From NCBI RefSeq assembly GCF_000701345.1, contig NZ_JNIJ01000005.1:1-64000 (forward strand): a stretch of 64,000 bases of DNA, read 5' to 3'. This document shows positions 52,438 through 64,000 of the stretch, in pieces (the first letter of the stretch is position 1; each line of letters starts with the position of its first letter). A model generated the notes under the pieces. It was not told the origin of the DNA. It was given only the letters and a program-made list of their open reading frames with translations, and made no database searches. Source of the DNA: Bradyrhizobium sp. URHD0069 (GTDB lineage: Bacteria > Pseudomonadota > Alphaproteobacteria > Rhizobiales > Xanthobacteraceae). The translations under genes were made by a program, and so were the position numbers.

Positions 52438-53943
52438 ATGTCCTATGTGCTGGCCATCGATCAGGGCACCACATCCTCGCGCGCGATCGTGTTTCGATCG
52501 GACATTTCGATCGCCGCTTCAGCGCAGCAGGAATTCCCGCAGCACTTTCCGGCGTCCGGCTGGGTGGAGCACGAGCCCGACGACATCTGGACCTCCACCG
52601 TCGCCACCTGCCGCGAGGCGCTGCGCCAAGCCGACGTCACCGCCAAGGATATCGCCGCGATCGGCATCACCAACCAGCGCGAGACCACCGTGGTGTGGGA
52701 CCGCGCCACCGGCAAGGCGGTGCATCGCGCCATCGTCTGGCAGGACCGCCGCACCGCCGATATCTGCGCCCAACTGAAGAATGACGGCCACGAGCCGGCG
52801 ATCACAGCCAAGACCGGCCTGATCATCGATCCCTATTTCTCCGGCACCAAGGTCGCCTGGATCCTCGATTCCGTGCCCGGCGCGCGCGAGCGCGCGATGC
52901 GCGGCGAGCTGATGTTCGGCACCGTCGATTCTTATCTGTTGTGGCGGCTCACCGCTGGCCGCGTGCACGCGACCGACGCCACCAACGCCTCGCGCACGCT
53001 CTTGTTCAACATCCACACCGGGCAGTGGGACGACGAGCTCCTGAAAATCCTGCGCGTGCCGCGCTCGATGTTGCCTGAGGTGAAGGATTCCTCGCACCAT
53101 TTCGGCGACAGCGTGCCGGACCTGTTCGGCGGAGCGATTGCGATCTCCGGCATCGCCGGCGACCAGCAGGCCGCCACTATCGGGCAGGCATGCTTCACGC
53201 CCGGCATGATCAAGTCGACCTACGGCACCGGCTGTTTTGCCCTGCTCAACACCGGCACCACCCCGGTCGCCTCGAAGAACAAGCTGCTGACCACGATCGC
53301 CTACCAGCTGAAGGGCCAGCGCACCTACGCGCTGGAGGGCTCGATCTTCGTCGCCGGCTCCGCGGTGCAGTGGTTGCGCGACGGCTTGGGGATCATCAAG
53401 CAGGCCAGCGAGACCGGGCCGCTCGCCGACAAATCCGACTCGATGCAAAGCGTCTATCTGGTGCCGGCCTTCGTCGGCCTCGGCGCGCCCTACTGGAATC
53501 CGCGCGTGCGCGGCGCGCTGTTCGGGCTGACGCGCAACACCGGCCCCGCTGAGTTGGCGCATGCCGCGCTGGAAAGCGTCTGCTACCAGACCTTTGATCT
53601 CTGGGCGGCGATGCGCGCCGACTGGCCGGAGGCCAAGGCCACCAGGACAGTGCTGCGCGTCGACGGCGGCATGACCGCGTCCGACTGGACCATGCAGCGC
53701 CTCGCCGATTTGCTCGACGCGCCGGTCGATCGCCCGATGATCCAGGAAACCACCGCGCTCGGCGCCGCCTATCTCGCCGGCCTTTCCGCCGGCGTCTATC
53801 CCGAGCCCACAAAATTCGCCGACAACTGGCGGCTCGAGCACCGCTTCAAGCCCGCGATGAGCGCGGCGACGCGTGAGCGCAAACTGGCCGGATGGGCGCG
53901 GGCGGTGAGGGGGCTGCTGGCGAGCGATGAGGGGGAGGGGTAG
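52438..53943 (+). CDS. glpK: glycerol kinase
   Basis: ATG 52438 ([19 protein letters not shown]) gives 501 residues, the standard GlpK length; a longer frame through the repeat is rejected. The ATP loop [10 protein letters not shown] is at residues 8-17. [31 protein letters not shown] (about 78-108) binds glycerol through the Arg-Glu pair. [36 protein letters not shown] near 239-275 and [21 protein letters not shown] near 404-424 complete the ASKHA fold. It phosphorylates glycerol to glycerol 3-phosphate. No glpD, glpF or glpR is adjacent. Its leader is the duplicated segment described separately. Confidence 0.95.
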   Translation: MSYVLAIDQGTTSSRAIVFRSDISIAASAQQEFPQHFPASGWVEHEPDDIWTSTVATCREALRQADVTAKDIAAIGITNQRETTVVWDRATGKAVHRAIVWQDRRTADICAQLKNDGHEPAITAKTGLIIDPYFSGTKVAWILDSVPGARERAMRGELMFGTVDSYLLWRLTAGRVHATDATNASRTLLFNIHTGQWDDELLKILRVPRSMLPEVKDSSHHFGDSVPDLFGGAIAISGIAGDQQAATIGQACFTPGMIKSTYGTGCFALLNTGTTPVASKNKLLTTIAYQLKGQRTYALEGSIFVAGSAVQWLRDGLGIIKQASETGPLADKSDSMQSVYLVPAFVGLGAPYWNPRVRGALFGLTRNTGPAELAHAALESVCYQTFDLWAAMRADWPEAKATRTVLRVDGGMTASDWTMQRLADLLDAPVDRPMIQETTALGAAYLAGLSAGVYPEPTKFADNWRLEHRFKPAMSAATRERKLAGWARAVRGLLASDEGEG

Positions 53944-54047
53944 CCGGTCAAGGGCTTGAGCGACGAGCGGTCGAAGAGTGCCGCCGCATGTAGCGACGCT
54001 ACTCGTAACAGCAATGGCACCGTGGCACTAACGAGCACCCTTTCTAT

Positions 54048-55139
54048 TCAAAAACCGAGATGTTCCCTAACCGCTTCTCGCATGAGATCGTTGCGTTGTT
54101 TGCGCTGAGCTCTATTATTTACGCCTTCCCGAGCCGCCAAAGAGTATTCCGGTGGAAGATTCTGCTCAAATTTCTCTAGGCACCCCTTGATAGCCCGTGC
54201 AGAGGCTTCTTGAAAAAGAGGCAGCTCATTTGCAATCGTCACAAACAGCGTAAAGGCGTTCGCTTTGTTCTGCCACATTGAACCTTTCGGGAGCTTCATT
54301 TGGCCTATCAAGTGCGCCGTCCGATCAAATGTAAAAATGATCTGATCTTTTGCGCCGAACTGCTGTGCAAATTCCTCAAGATAATCCCGGGCCTTATCAT
54401 TGCGATTATAAAACCCGTGAAGATGTGTAGCCATGAGATTTAACGTGTACATTAAGTGCACCATTCGCGACGTCTCATATGGAGAGAATATCTTCCCACC
54501 AAGCACGAACGATTCGTATTCGGAGACTTTTTGGGCCTGGGCCCAGGCTAGAAATTCTTGAGATACACTCGGATCAAAATCATTTCGGTTGATGTTGATC
54601 GCATCCTCAAGGTCGAGGTTCTTCGACGGCAATAGCTCATCGCACAATATCTTGGCGACTAACATAAACTCCGAAGACGCATACTCTGTCGCAAAACGTT
54701 CGATTGTCGATAGGGAGTAGAAGGTGCGGTTTAATCGTTTAAAGATCTCTATCAATTGTGGATCATTGTCGCGTAAATCCAAATCCATTACGGGAACCTG
54801 ATATTTGACGAATTCCTCTCGTTCGGGAACGGTGAGACTTTCAAATTTTCGTCCATCAACATCTAATTCCCCATCGATGAATTGCATGATGGAGCTCATT
54901 CTCTGCTGGCCGTCCACAATACACGACGTGCTTACCATCGTCTCGACGTCAATATTACCCCGCGCAACGAATATTTGAGGAAACGGAAAGCCCTTCAAGA
55001 TGGTGTCAATGAAGTCCCGTTTATGCACGTCTCTCCAAACTAAATTGCGCTGAAAGAAAGGTGAAAGTATCAACCTACCTCGCTTGATGTCATTGTAGAG
55101 GTCGATAATTTCACGCGAACGTATGGTATGGCGGATCAT
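54048..55139 (-). CDS. DUF262 domain protein (GmrSD N-terminal/ParB-like), no HNH domain seen
   Basis: A 363-residue protein. The DUF262 signature is complete: RLILSPFFQRNLVWRDVHKRDFIDTILKGFPFPQIFVARG (residues 22-61, with PFFQRNLVW at 27-35) and IVDGQQRMSSIMQFIDGEL (VDGQQR at 75-80), the NTP-binding DGQQR motif of the ParB-like fold. Residues 120-363 are helical with no DUF1524 HNH nuclease motif, unlike GmrSD restriction enzymes. It starts one base after the stop of the nucleotidyltransferase-like gene (TAG C ATG), so the two are one translational unit. Codon use and base composition are visibly more AT-rich than in flanking glpK. DUF262 proteins are frequent in phage-defence loci; a defence role is inference only. 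Confidence 0.88.
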   Translation of the reverse strand: MIRHTIRSREIIDLYNDIKRGRLILSPFFQRNLVWRDVHKRDFIDTILKGFPFPQIFVARGNIDVETMVSTSCIVDGQQRMSSIMQFIDGELDVDGRKFESLTVPEREEFVKYQVPVMDLDLRDNDPQLIEIFKRLNRTFYSLSTIERFATEYASSEFMLVAKILCDELLPSKNLDLEDAININRNDFDPSVSQEFLAWAQAQKVSEYESFVLGGKIFSPYETSRMVHLMYTLNLMATHLHGFYNRNDKARDYLEEFAQQFGAKDQIIFTFDRTAHLIGQMKLPKGSMWQNKANAFTLFVTIANELPLFQEASARAIKGCLEKFEQNLPPEYSLAAREGVNNRAQRKQRNDLMREAVREHLGF

Positions 55140-55140
55140 G

Positions 55141-55728
55141 CTAGCCTCTTCTTACGGCAGTAACTGAAGAAATTTGTTTCGCGACGAAGCACTCTTCAGA
55201 AAGATAGATTGCGCCTGATATCTTCTTGAAATGGGGAATGTGCTGGGCGCTCAGCCTTGCGAAGAAATCAAACCAGGCTGATTTATTAGGAGCACGGGGC
55301 ATCAAATCAGGGCGCAGCATTCCCCTCTCTGCCGTGTATTTGATAAAGGCTTCTTTTGTCGAGACACCTTCCCTTCGTTCAAATCCTGTAAGGTCAGTGA
55401 AGCCCCGTGTTGCTTGTATAATTTCTCCAAGAAAGCGTGCAAAAAGCGCTGGCGACACAACCGCCAAATCCAGATCGGATTCACCAGCGGCAAAGTCCTT
55501 TTGCTTGTGGATGCTATATCCGGTATGTGCTGAACCACAGACAAGAATATGGTGAAGCGGAACGTTATATTTTGAGGAGACTGCTTTTCGGATTTGATGC
55601 AGTAATTCTGATTTGTCGGAAAAATATGCTGACGCTTCCGCTAAGAACACCAGTTCGGAAACTTCCCGGACCGACCCCTTTGCGTTTTTTATTACTGAAA
55701 CTATGCGCGGCTCGATGTCGACGGGCAT
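55141..55728 (-). CDS. nucleotidyltransferase-fold protein, partner of the DUF262 gene
   Basis: A 195-residue protein. ILVCGSAHTGYSIHKQKDFAAGESDLDLAVVS (about residues 61-92) reads as a polymerase-beta-type nucleotidyltransferase active site: GS at 65-66 and the metal-binding D85 and D87 in SDLDLAV. A third acidic residue would be expected later; E120, D152 or D154 are candidates. The remainder is helical and I do not recognise a family. The protein is short for a CD-NTase (usually over 300 residues) and longer than MNT antitoxins (about 100-140). It is the first gene of a two-gene AT-rich unit with DUF262. Possible activities are nucleotidyl transfer to protein or RNA, or an inactive binding partner. 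Confidence 0.7.
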   Translation of the reverse strand: MPVDIEPRIVSVIKNAKGSVREVSELVFLAEASAYFSDKSELLHQIRKAVSSKYNVPLHHILVCGSAHTGYSIHKQKDFAAGESDLDLAVVSPALFARFLGEIIQATRGFTDLTGFERREGVSTKEAFIKYTAERGMLRPDLMPRAPNKSAWFDFFARLSAQHIPHFKKISGAIYLSEECFVAKQISSVTAVRRG

Positions 55729-55835
55729 TCAAACCTCAATCTGTTCGAACACGATAGCTACCTTTGGGATTGATGCAACTGCTGGGCGAGCATTGGGTAG
55801 CGTATAAGTCGACCTAGCCTTTAACATCGGTCACT

Positions 55836-55865
55836 GCTGGATACCCGCTTTCGCGGGTATGACGG
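55836..55865. repeat. short hairpin repeat
   Basis: CTGGATACCCGCTTTCGCGGGTATGACGG, a compact stem-loop related to the right half of family A, between the AT-rich module and the transferase gene. Confidence 0.6.
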
Positions 55866-55992
55866 CCTTTTGTGAGGCACGCAGTGCCTCTCTCTCCCCG
55901 TCAAGGTAAGGAAGATTGTTTCGCTTGCTCGGCCTTTAATCTCTGGCAAGCTGCGATCATATCCGTTCCATCCTCAAGGTGCACCTGATCCC

Positions 55993-56625
55993 ATGCTCCT
56001 GATCGGTCAATATGACTCCCCCTTCGTCCGCCGTGTGGCGATTGCGCTGCGGCTTTATGGGCTGTCGTTCGAGCACCGGCCGTGGTCGACGTTTGGCGAT
56101 GCCGACAAGATCGCGCCATATAATCCGCTGCGGCGGGTACCGACGCTGGTGCTCGATGACGGCGAGACGCTGATCGAGAGCACGGCGATTCTGGATTATC
56201 TCGATGAGCTGGCTGGACCGGAACAAGCGATGATCGCAGGCAGCGGACCGGAGCGGCGGCGTGCGTTGAAAATCTGCGCGCTGGCGACCGGGCTCGGCGA
56301 CAAGGGTGTGAGCCTGCTTTACGAGCGCGTGCTGCGCAAGGATCAGTCGAAAATCTGGGTCGAACGCTGCGAGGCGCAGATCGGCGGCGTGCTCGATGTG
56401 CTGGAAAAACAGCGCGCCGCTATCACTTCGCCATACTGGTTCGGCGATCGCATCGGACATGCCGACATCGCGGTCGCCTGCGTGTTGCGATTTACCGGCG
56501 AGGCGCATCCGCAATTGTTCAATGCCGCGCGCTATCCGGCACTGAAGACGCACGCCGCGCGCTGCGACGCGCTGCCGCCGTTTCAGGAGATCGTGCAGCC
56601 GCTGCGCCCGCCGAGCGGGGATTGA
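55993..56625 (+). CDS. glutathione S-transferase
   Basis: A 210-residue transferase starting MLLIGQYDSPFVRRVAIALRLYGLSFEHRPWSTFGDADKIAPYNPLRRVPTLVLDDGETLIESTAILDYLDEL. Ser9 in YDSPFVRR is the likely catalytic residue, VPTLV holds the cis-Pro, and ES at about 61-62 binds the gamma-glutamyl group. The C-terminal helical domain has GDRIGHADIAVACVLRF. This is the classic cytosolic type, distinct from the metaxin-like proteins at 20898 and 29901. No operon partner. Confidence 0.92.
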   Translation: MLLIGQYDSPFVRRVAIALRLYGLSFEHRPWSTFGDADKIAPYNPLRRVPTLVLDDGETLIESTAILDYLDELAGPEQAMIAGSGPERRRALKICALATGLGDKGVSLLYERVLRKDQSKIWVERCEAQIGGVLDVLEKQRAAITSPYWFGDRIGHADIAVACVLRFTGEAHPQLFNAARYPALKTHAARCDALPPFQEIVQPLRPPSGD

Positions 56626-56647
56626 GCGAGGTGCGTTACTTTCTTCC

Positions 56648-56755
56648 TTCTCCCCTTGTGGGAGAAAGGTGGCGCGAAGCGCCGGATGAGGGGTCTCCAT
56701 CCGCGGAGAGAACCCCTTGCCCGTCTTCGCTTCCTCTCCCACAGGGGGAGAGGGG
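56648..56755. repeat. palindromic repeat family E, second copy
   Basis: CTTCTCCCCTTGTGGGAGAAAGGTGG at the left and CCTCTCCCACAGGGGGAGAGGG at the right, with GGATGAGGGG and ACCCCTTGCCC inside. Confidence 0.8.
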
Positions 56756-56856
56756 AACAGCGAACAGCCAAACTGATTTGCCCGACGGGCAAATCACCGA
56801 TTTTCCTGTCCAGCCCTGTTCGCAAAAATATTTCGCTTCGCCGTTTGGTAGAAACA

Positions 56857-57372
56857 GCTTTATGGATTCCGCCGTCCCGTCTCGAAAGAGGGGCGTTGGC
56901 CATCGTCACGAACGTTGGGGTGGGATGCGGTGGACGCGGCAGCGTCGGGCGCGCAAAGGGGATCGCAGGGCGGGTTTGGCTCGTGAGCGAATAGCCGGCG
57001 CGCAGACGAACGGCGCTGAAGCGTACGGTAAAACCGTGTGGTCCTGGCACCCGTTGCTGGTGTCAAGTCGGCGGAGGTTTTGCAAGCCCAACCGGGCCTT
57101 GCACAACCATCAATTCGCTGATGACGGTGACAAGACGAATTCGTCGCCGGGGAGAGCACGGCATAAGCCGTAAAGCCATTGCGCAGGGAATGCCGGACTG
57201 CCTCCGCTGCCCCTGTATGCTCGTGTGCGCCCTTTTTTGCGCTATTGCACACGAGACCGCTGGGTGCAGCATGCACCCGGCATTCCCTGCGCCCTCTGTC
57301 TTTCGAGGGTCATGGTTCCAGCAAAACTCGGGCACGCGGTGCCGCGGGAATACGAGCGTGTGCCATGAGAGC
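56857..57372. other. likely dispersed bradyrhizobial repeat region, non-coding
   Basis: Forward frames here give GGMRWTRQRRARKGDRRAG, KTVWSWHPLLVSSRRR and MTVTRRIRRRGEHGISRKAIAQGMPDCL, strings I recall as recurring spurious products scattered through Bradyrhizobium genomes. GGGAATGCCGG at 57187 and CCGGCATTCCC at 57278 are inverted copies around about 80 bp, so part of it folds as a hairpin. No real gene is supported. The identity as a multicopy element is from memory. Confidence 0.4.
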
Positions 57373-57455
57373 GTCATTGCGAGGACCGCTTGCGACGAAG
57401 CAATCCAGACTTCCTTCGCGGCATTCTGGATTGCTTCGCTTCGCTCGCAATGACG
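57373..57455. repeat. palindromic repeat family D, second copy
   Basis: GTCATTGCGAGGACC...GACGAAGCAATCCAG paired with CTGGATTGCTTCGC...CTCGCAATGACGG, directly downstream of the metH stop on the minus strand, in terminator position. Confidence 0.8.
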
Positions 57456-57466
57456 GGGCGCCGCTG

Positions 57467-61360
<3,894 letters not shown>

Positions 61361-61364
61361 CGGA

Positions 61365-62279
61365 TCATGCAGCTTTCTGTGCGCCGTGGGGGCGAATGCC
61401 GAGCAAATGGCTGATCGCGAACACGAGGTCGGCGCGGTTCATGGTGTAGAAGTGAAAGGTGTCGACGCCGTGCTTGGCGAGCTTCTGCACCTGGCCGGCC
61501 GCGACCGCCGCCGCCACCAGCTTGCGGGTTTCGGGATCATCATCGAGGCCTTCGAATTTCTTCGCGAGCCAGTCCGGCATGCTGGCGCCGGTGCGCTTGG
61601 CGAAATTCGCGGCCTGCTTGAAATTCTGCACCGGAAGAATCCCCGGCACGATCGGAATGTCGATGCCACGCGCGCGCACACGGTCGAGGTAGCGGAAGTA
61701 GAGATCGTTATCGAAGAAGAATTGCGTGATGGCGCGGGTGGCGCCGGCATCGACTTTGGCCTTGAGCATGTCGACATCGGCATCGAAGCTCGGGCTTTCC
61801 GGGTGCTTTTCGGGATAGGCCGACACCGTCACCTCGATATCTCCATGGCGGCGCTTGATCGCGGCGACGAGATCGGCCGAACTGCGATAACCCTGCGGAT
61901 GCGGCACATAGGTGCCGCCGAGCCCGCTCGAGGGATCGCCGCGCAACGCCACGATGTGGCGGACACCAACCTCGTGATATTTCGTCACCACGTCGTCGAT
62001 ATCGCCGCACGGCGCATCGACGCAGGTGAGGTGCGCGGCTGGGGTCAGGCTGGTTTCAGCAAGGATGCGGGCGATGGTGGAATGGGTGCGCTCCCGGGTC
62101 GAACCGCCGGCGCCATAGGTCACCGAGACGAAATTCGGCGCGAGCGGCGCGAGCCGGCTGATGGTCTCCCACAGATTGCGCTCCATCTCCTCGGTCTTCG
62201 GCGGGAAGAACTCGAACGAGATCGCAGGGGCTTTAGGCGCACGGTGCCCATCTCGTACGGCGGGCGGAACCTCGGTCAT
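61365..62279 (-). CDS. metF: 5,10-methylenetetrahydrofolate reductase
   Basis: A 304-residue FAD enzyme of the MTHFR family. [19 protein letters not shown] (residues 23-41) has the conserved SFEFFPPK entry with catalytic Glu. [35 protein letters not shown] and TQFFFD follow in the family order, and [18 protein letters not shown] closes the barrel. It reduces methylene- to methyl-tetrahydrofolate, the substrate of MetH encoded immediately downstream. Confidence 0.95.
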   Translation of the reverse strand: MTEVPPAVRDGHRAPKAPAISFEFFPPKTEEMERNLWETISRLAPLAPNFVSVTYGAGGSTRERTHSTIARILAETSLTPAAHLTCVDAPCGDIDDVVTKYHEVGVRHIVALRGDPSSGLGGTYVPHPQGYRSSADLVAAIKRRHGDIEVTVSAYPEKHPESPSFDADVDMLKAKVDAGATRAITQFFFDNDLYFRYLDRVRARGIDIPIVPGILPVQNFKQAANFAKRTGASMPDWLAKKFEGLDDDPETRKLVAAAVAAGQVQKLAKHGVDTFHFYTMNRADLVFAISHLLGIRPHGAQKAA

Positions 62280-62678
62280 GGCACCACAAACTCCACTTGG
62301 CGGGCGACAGGCTTAGCTGCAGTCCTAGTAAAAATAAGCCAAACAGGGCCGGGCAAACAGCCCATTGGGGATGGGAAATTGCCCAATTTCTTTGTGAAAT
62401 CCTGAATTTGTACTCCATTATTTTATAAGTGGGCAGGATATTTGAAAGTGCGGTTACCTCAGAAATTTGCAAATACTTCAACATTATATGGCGTAAATTG
62501 ACGCTTGTGCCAAAGCGGCCTCTCAAGTTCGAGTGTGGGCAAGGTACGATAGTATGATTTTATCGATAGCCCGTCCCAACCGCCCCCTGGAATTGCCGGC
62601 GCCTCGGGCAGCCGATGCGTGCCTGATCTGCGCGGCTGGGCCCTTTGTCGGCCTGATCTGGCGGACTAGCTTAGCGTC
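62280..62678. other. AT-rich leader/promoter region between metF and the LLM gene
   Basis: About 400 bp, clearly richer in A/T than average between 62380 and 62500. On the minus strand TTGGCA (62513-62508) and TATAAT (62488-62483), 19 bp apart, could be a promoter for metF, giving an unusually long leader of about 200 bases. I looked for SAM-II, SAH and cobalamin riboswitch cores and did not recognise one. The right part would hold the promoter of the oxidoreductase gene. Confidence 0.4.
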
Positions 62679-63698
62679 ATGATTCCACTCTCGATTCTTG
62701 ATCTCTCCGTCGTCACCACCGGCACCAAACCAGCCGCGGCGCTGCGCAACAGCATCGATCTGGCGCAACACGCCGATGCGCTCGGCTACGTCCGCTATTG
62801 GCTCGCCGAGCATCACAATCTTGCATCGGTCGCGAGCCCCGCGCCCGACATTATGATCGGGCAGATCGCCGCGGTGACCAACCGCATTCGGGTCGGCTCC
62901 GGCGGCGTGATGCTGCCGAACCACGCGCCGCTGATGGTGGCCGAGCGCTTCAAGACGCTGGAGGCGCTGTTTCCCGGCCGGATCGATCTCGGGCTGGGCC
63001 GTGCGCCCGGCACCGATGGCGCCACTGCGTATGCGCTGCGCACCCGGCTCGATCGCCGCGAGGGCGATGATTTCCTCGAGCGGCTGCAAGAATTGACGCT
63101 GTGGGAAACCCGCGACTTTCCGCCGAACCATCCCTTCAACAATGTGGTGGCGATGCCGGACGACACGCCGCTGCCGCCGATCTGGCTGCTCGGCTCCAGC
63201 GACTACAGTTCGGAACTCGCAGCCCAGGTCGGCATGGGCTTCGCGTTCGCGCATCATTTCGCGTCCTATGACGCCATCGAAGCCATGACGAACTACCGTG
63301 CGCACTTCAAGCCGTCGGGCTGGCGCTCAACACCGCACGGCATTCTCGCCGTCGCGGTGGTGGCGGCGGAGACCGATGCAGAAGCCGAACGGCTGGCGTC
63401 CTCCATGGATCTCAACCGGTTGCGCCGCGACCGCGGCCAGTATCTGCCGCTGCCGAGCGTCGAGGAGGCGTTGGCCTATCCCTATACGGACGCCGAACGC
63501 GCCTCGATCGCGCGCAACCGCTCACGGCTGTTCGTCGGCAGCCCGGCGACGGTGATGGCGAAGCTGCAGCCGATGATTACGGCAAGCCAGGCCGATGAGC
63601 TGATGATCATCACCGCGGTGTACGATCACGACGCACGCAAAAAATCCTACAGCCTGTTGGCGGACGCGTTCGGGTTAGGGAAGCAGGCCGCGGCGTAA
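62679..63698 (+). CDS. LLM-class flavin-dependent oxidoreductase (luciferase-like)
   Basis: A 339-residue bacterial-luciferase-fold protein of the group often called luciferase family oxidoreductase group 1. It starts [47 protein letters not shown], with the EHH loop, and has [44 protein letters not shown] (residues 68-111). [27 protein letters not shown] and [19 protein letters not shown] follow. It binds reduced FMN; the substrate is unknown for most members. Monocistronic. Confidence 0.92.
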   Translation: MIPLSILDLSVVTTGTKPAAALRNSIDLAQHADALGYVRYWLAEHHNLASVASPAPDIMIGQIAAVTNRIRVGSGGVMLPNHAPLMVAERFKTLEALFPGRIDLGLGRAPGTDGATAYALRTRLDRREGDDFLERLQELTLWETRDFPPNHPFNNVVAMPDDTPLPPIWLLGSSDYSSELAAQVGMGFAFAHHFASYDAIEAMTNYRAHFKPSGWRSTPHGILAVAVVAAETDAEAERLASSMDLNRLRRDRGQYLPLPSVEEALAYPYTDAERASIARNRSRLFVGSPATVMAKLQPMITASQADELMIITAVYDHDARKKSYSLLADAFGLGKQAAA

Positions 63699-63708
63699 GC
63701 TACCCGCC

Positions 63709-63805
63709 GTCATTCCGGGGCAGCCCGCAGGGCTGAACCCGGAATCCAGAGATGATTTGGCGCAGAGATTCCGGGTTCGACGCTGCGCGTCGCCCCGGAA
63801 TGACG
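63709..63805. repeat. palindromic repeat family B, second copy
   Basis: GTCATTCCGGGGCAGCCC...GAACCCGGAATCC paired with GATTCCGGGTTCG...GCCCCGGAATGACG between two convergent genes. Confidence 0.8.
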
Positions 63806-63812
63806 ACCTCAT

Positions 63813-64000
63813 TCACTCCGGCTTCTCGCTGAACGTCGCGCGGAAGGGATGGCCGGGATAGACCCCGACGATGCGGAATTCGCGCGAGAAGAATTTCAAT
63901 TCCTCCAGCGCAAAGGCGAGGTTGCTGTCCTCGGGATGGCCGTCGACATCGGCGTAGAATTGCGTGGCGAAGAAATTGCCGTCGATCATGTAGCTTTCGA
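63813..64000 (-). CDS. pheA: prephenate dehydratase, C-terminal end (cut by window edge)
   Basis: Only the last 62 codons are inside the window, read in the minus direction: ESYMIDGNFFATQFYADVDGHPEDSNLAFALEELKFFSREFRIVGVYPGHPFRATFSEKPE then TGA at 63813-63815. This is the end of the ACT domain that binds phenylalanine in prephenate dehydratases (the ESRP and GHPxD elements; here the tail ESYMIDG and DGHPED are seen). The enzyme converts prephenate to phenylpyruvate. The gene continues beyond 64000. Confidence 0.85.
   Translation of the reverse strand, partial: ESYMIDGNFFATQFYADVDGHPEDSNLAFALEELKFFSREFRIVGVYPGHPFRATFSEKPE

Noticed and set aside
54048..55728. Classification of the two-gene module as CBASS or GmrSD
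   Set aside because: The nucleotidyltransferase is too short and lacks a typical CBASS effector next to it, and the DUF262 protein shows no DUF1524 HNH motif, so neither label is supported.
62280..62526. SAM-II, SAH or cobalamin riboswitch before metF
   Set aside because: I could not recognise any of the conserved cores on the minus strand, so only an AT-rich leader is reported.
62233..62526. 97-codon minus-strand frame overlapping the metF start
   Set aside because: It overlaps metF in another frame, crosses the likely promoter and lacks any family signature.

Overview
The window looks like chromosome of a Bradyrhizobium-like alphaproteobacterium (Rhodopseudomonas is the nearest alternative). 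GC is high throughout, gene order over two long blocks matches what I recall of the Rhodopseudomonas palustris cou/tar and pim aromatic and dicarboxylate loci, and gaps are filled with several families of palindromic repeats typical of bradyrhizobial genomes. I recognise no tRNA, rRNA, intact insertion sequence, integrase or CRISPR array. Assignments are by reading motifs only; no database search was possible.

Layout. (1) 0.3-11.7 kb: acyl-CoA catabolic cluster with an AMP-forming CoA ligase and thiolase divergent from a TetR regulator, then an SDR dehydrogenase, a feruloyl-CoA-synthase-type ligase, three acyl-CoA dehydrogenases (two of them tandem paralogues) and a nitroreductase. (2) 11.8-24.1 kb: mixed housekeeping and accessory genes: a tandem-domain universal stress protein behind a FixK/FNR-type box, a crotonase lacking the usual glutamates, a membrane cNMP-binding protein, a free-standing DUF6537 protein, an orphan TAXI receptor, a WYL regulator with a duplicated operator and a glutathione transferase, and a LysR/PNPOx-like pair. 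(3) 24.1-34.9 kb: aromatic acid uptake and entry: pobA, a TarPQM-like TRAP transporter, a CouPSTU-like ABC transporter with a fused permease-ATPase, and a CouR-like MarR regulator. A nearly identical 17-bp candidate operator lies at both ends of this block. (4) 35-51.6 kb: glycerate kinase, a branched-chain-type ABC transporter with two paralogous receptors, an IclR regulator, and a five-gene beta-oxidation operon in the pimFABCD order (dicarboxylate degradation). (5) 51.6-57.4 kb: a disrupted zone holding a 178/199-bp direct duplication of the glpK leader, an SDR gene remnant, glpK, and a more AT-rich two-gene module (nucleotidyltransferase-like protein plus DUF262 protein). (6) 57.5-64 kb: metF-metH one-carbon operon, a luciferase-like monooxygenase and the 3' end of a prephenate dehydratase gene.

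Together the genes suggest a soil bacterium that takes up lignin-derived aromatic acids and dicarboxylic or fatty acids through several high-affinity receptors, activates them with at least three CoA ligases and degrades them by beta-oxidation-type steps. The best candidate for something undescribed is the compact nucleotidyltransferase-DUF262 pair at 54.0-55.7 kb. The best regulatory predictions are the shared 17-bp CouR-like site, the 23-bp IclR palindrome, the duplicated WYL-regulator operator and the FixK-type box before the stress protein.
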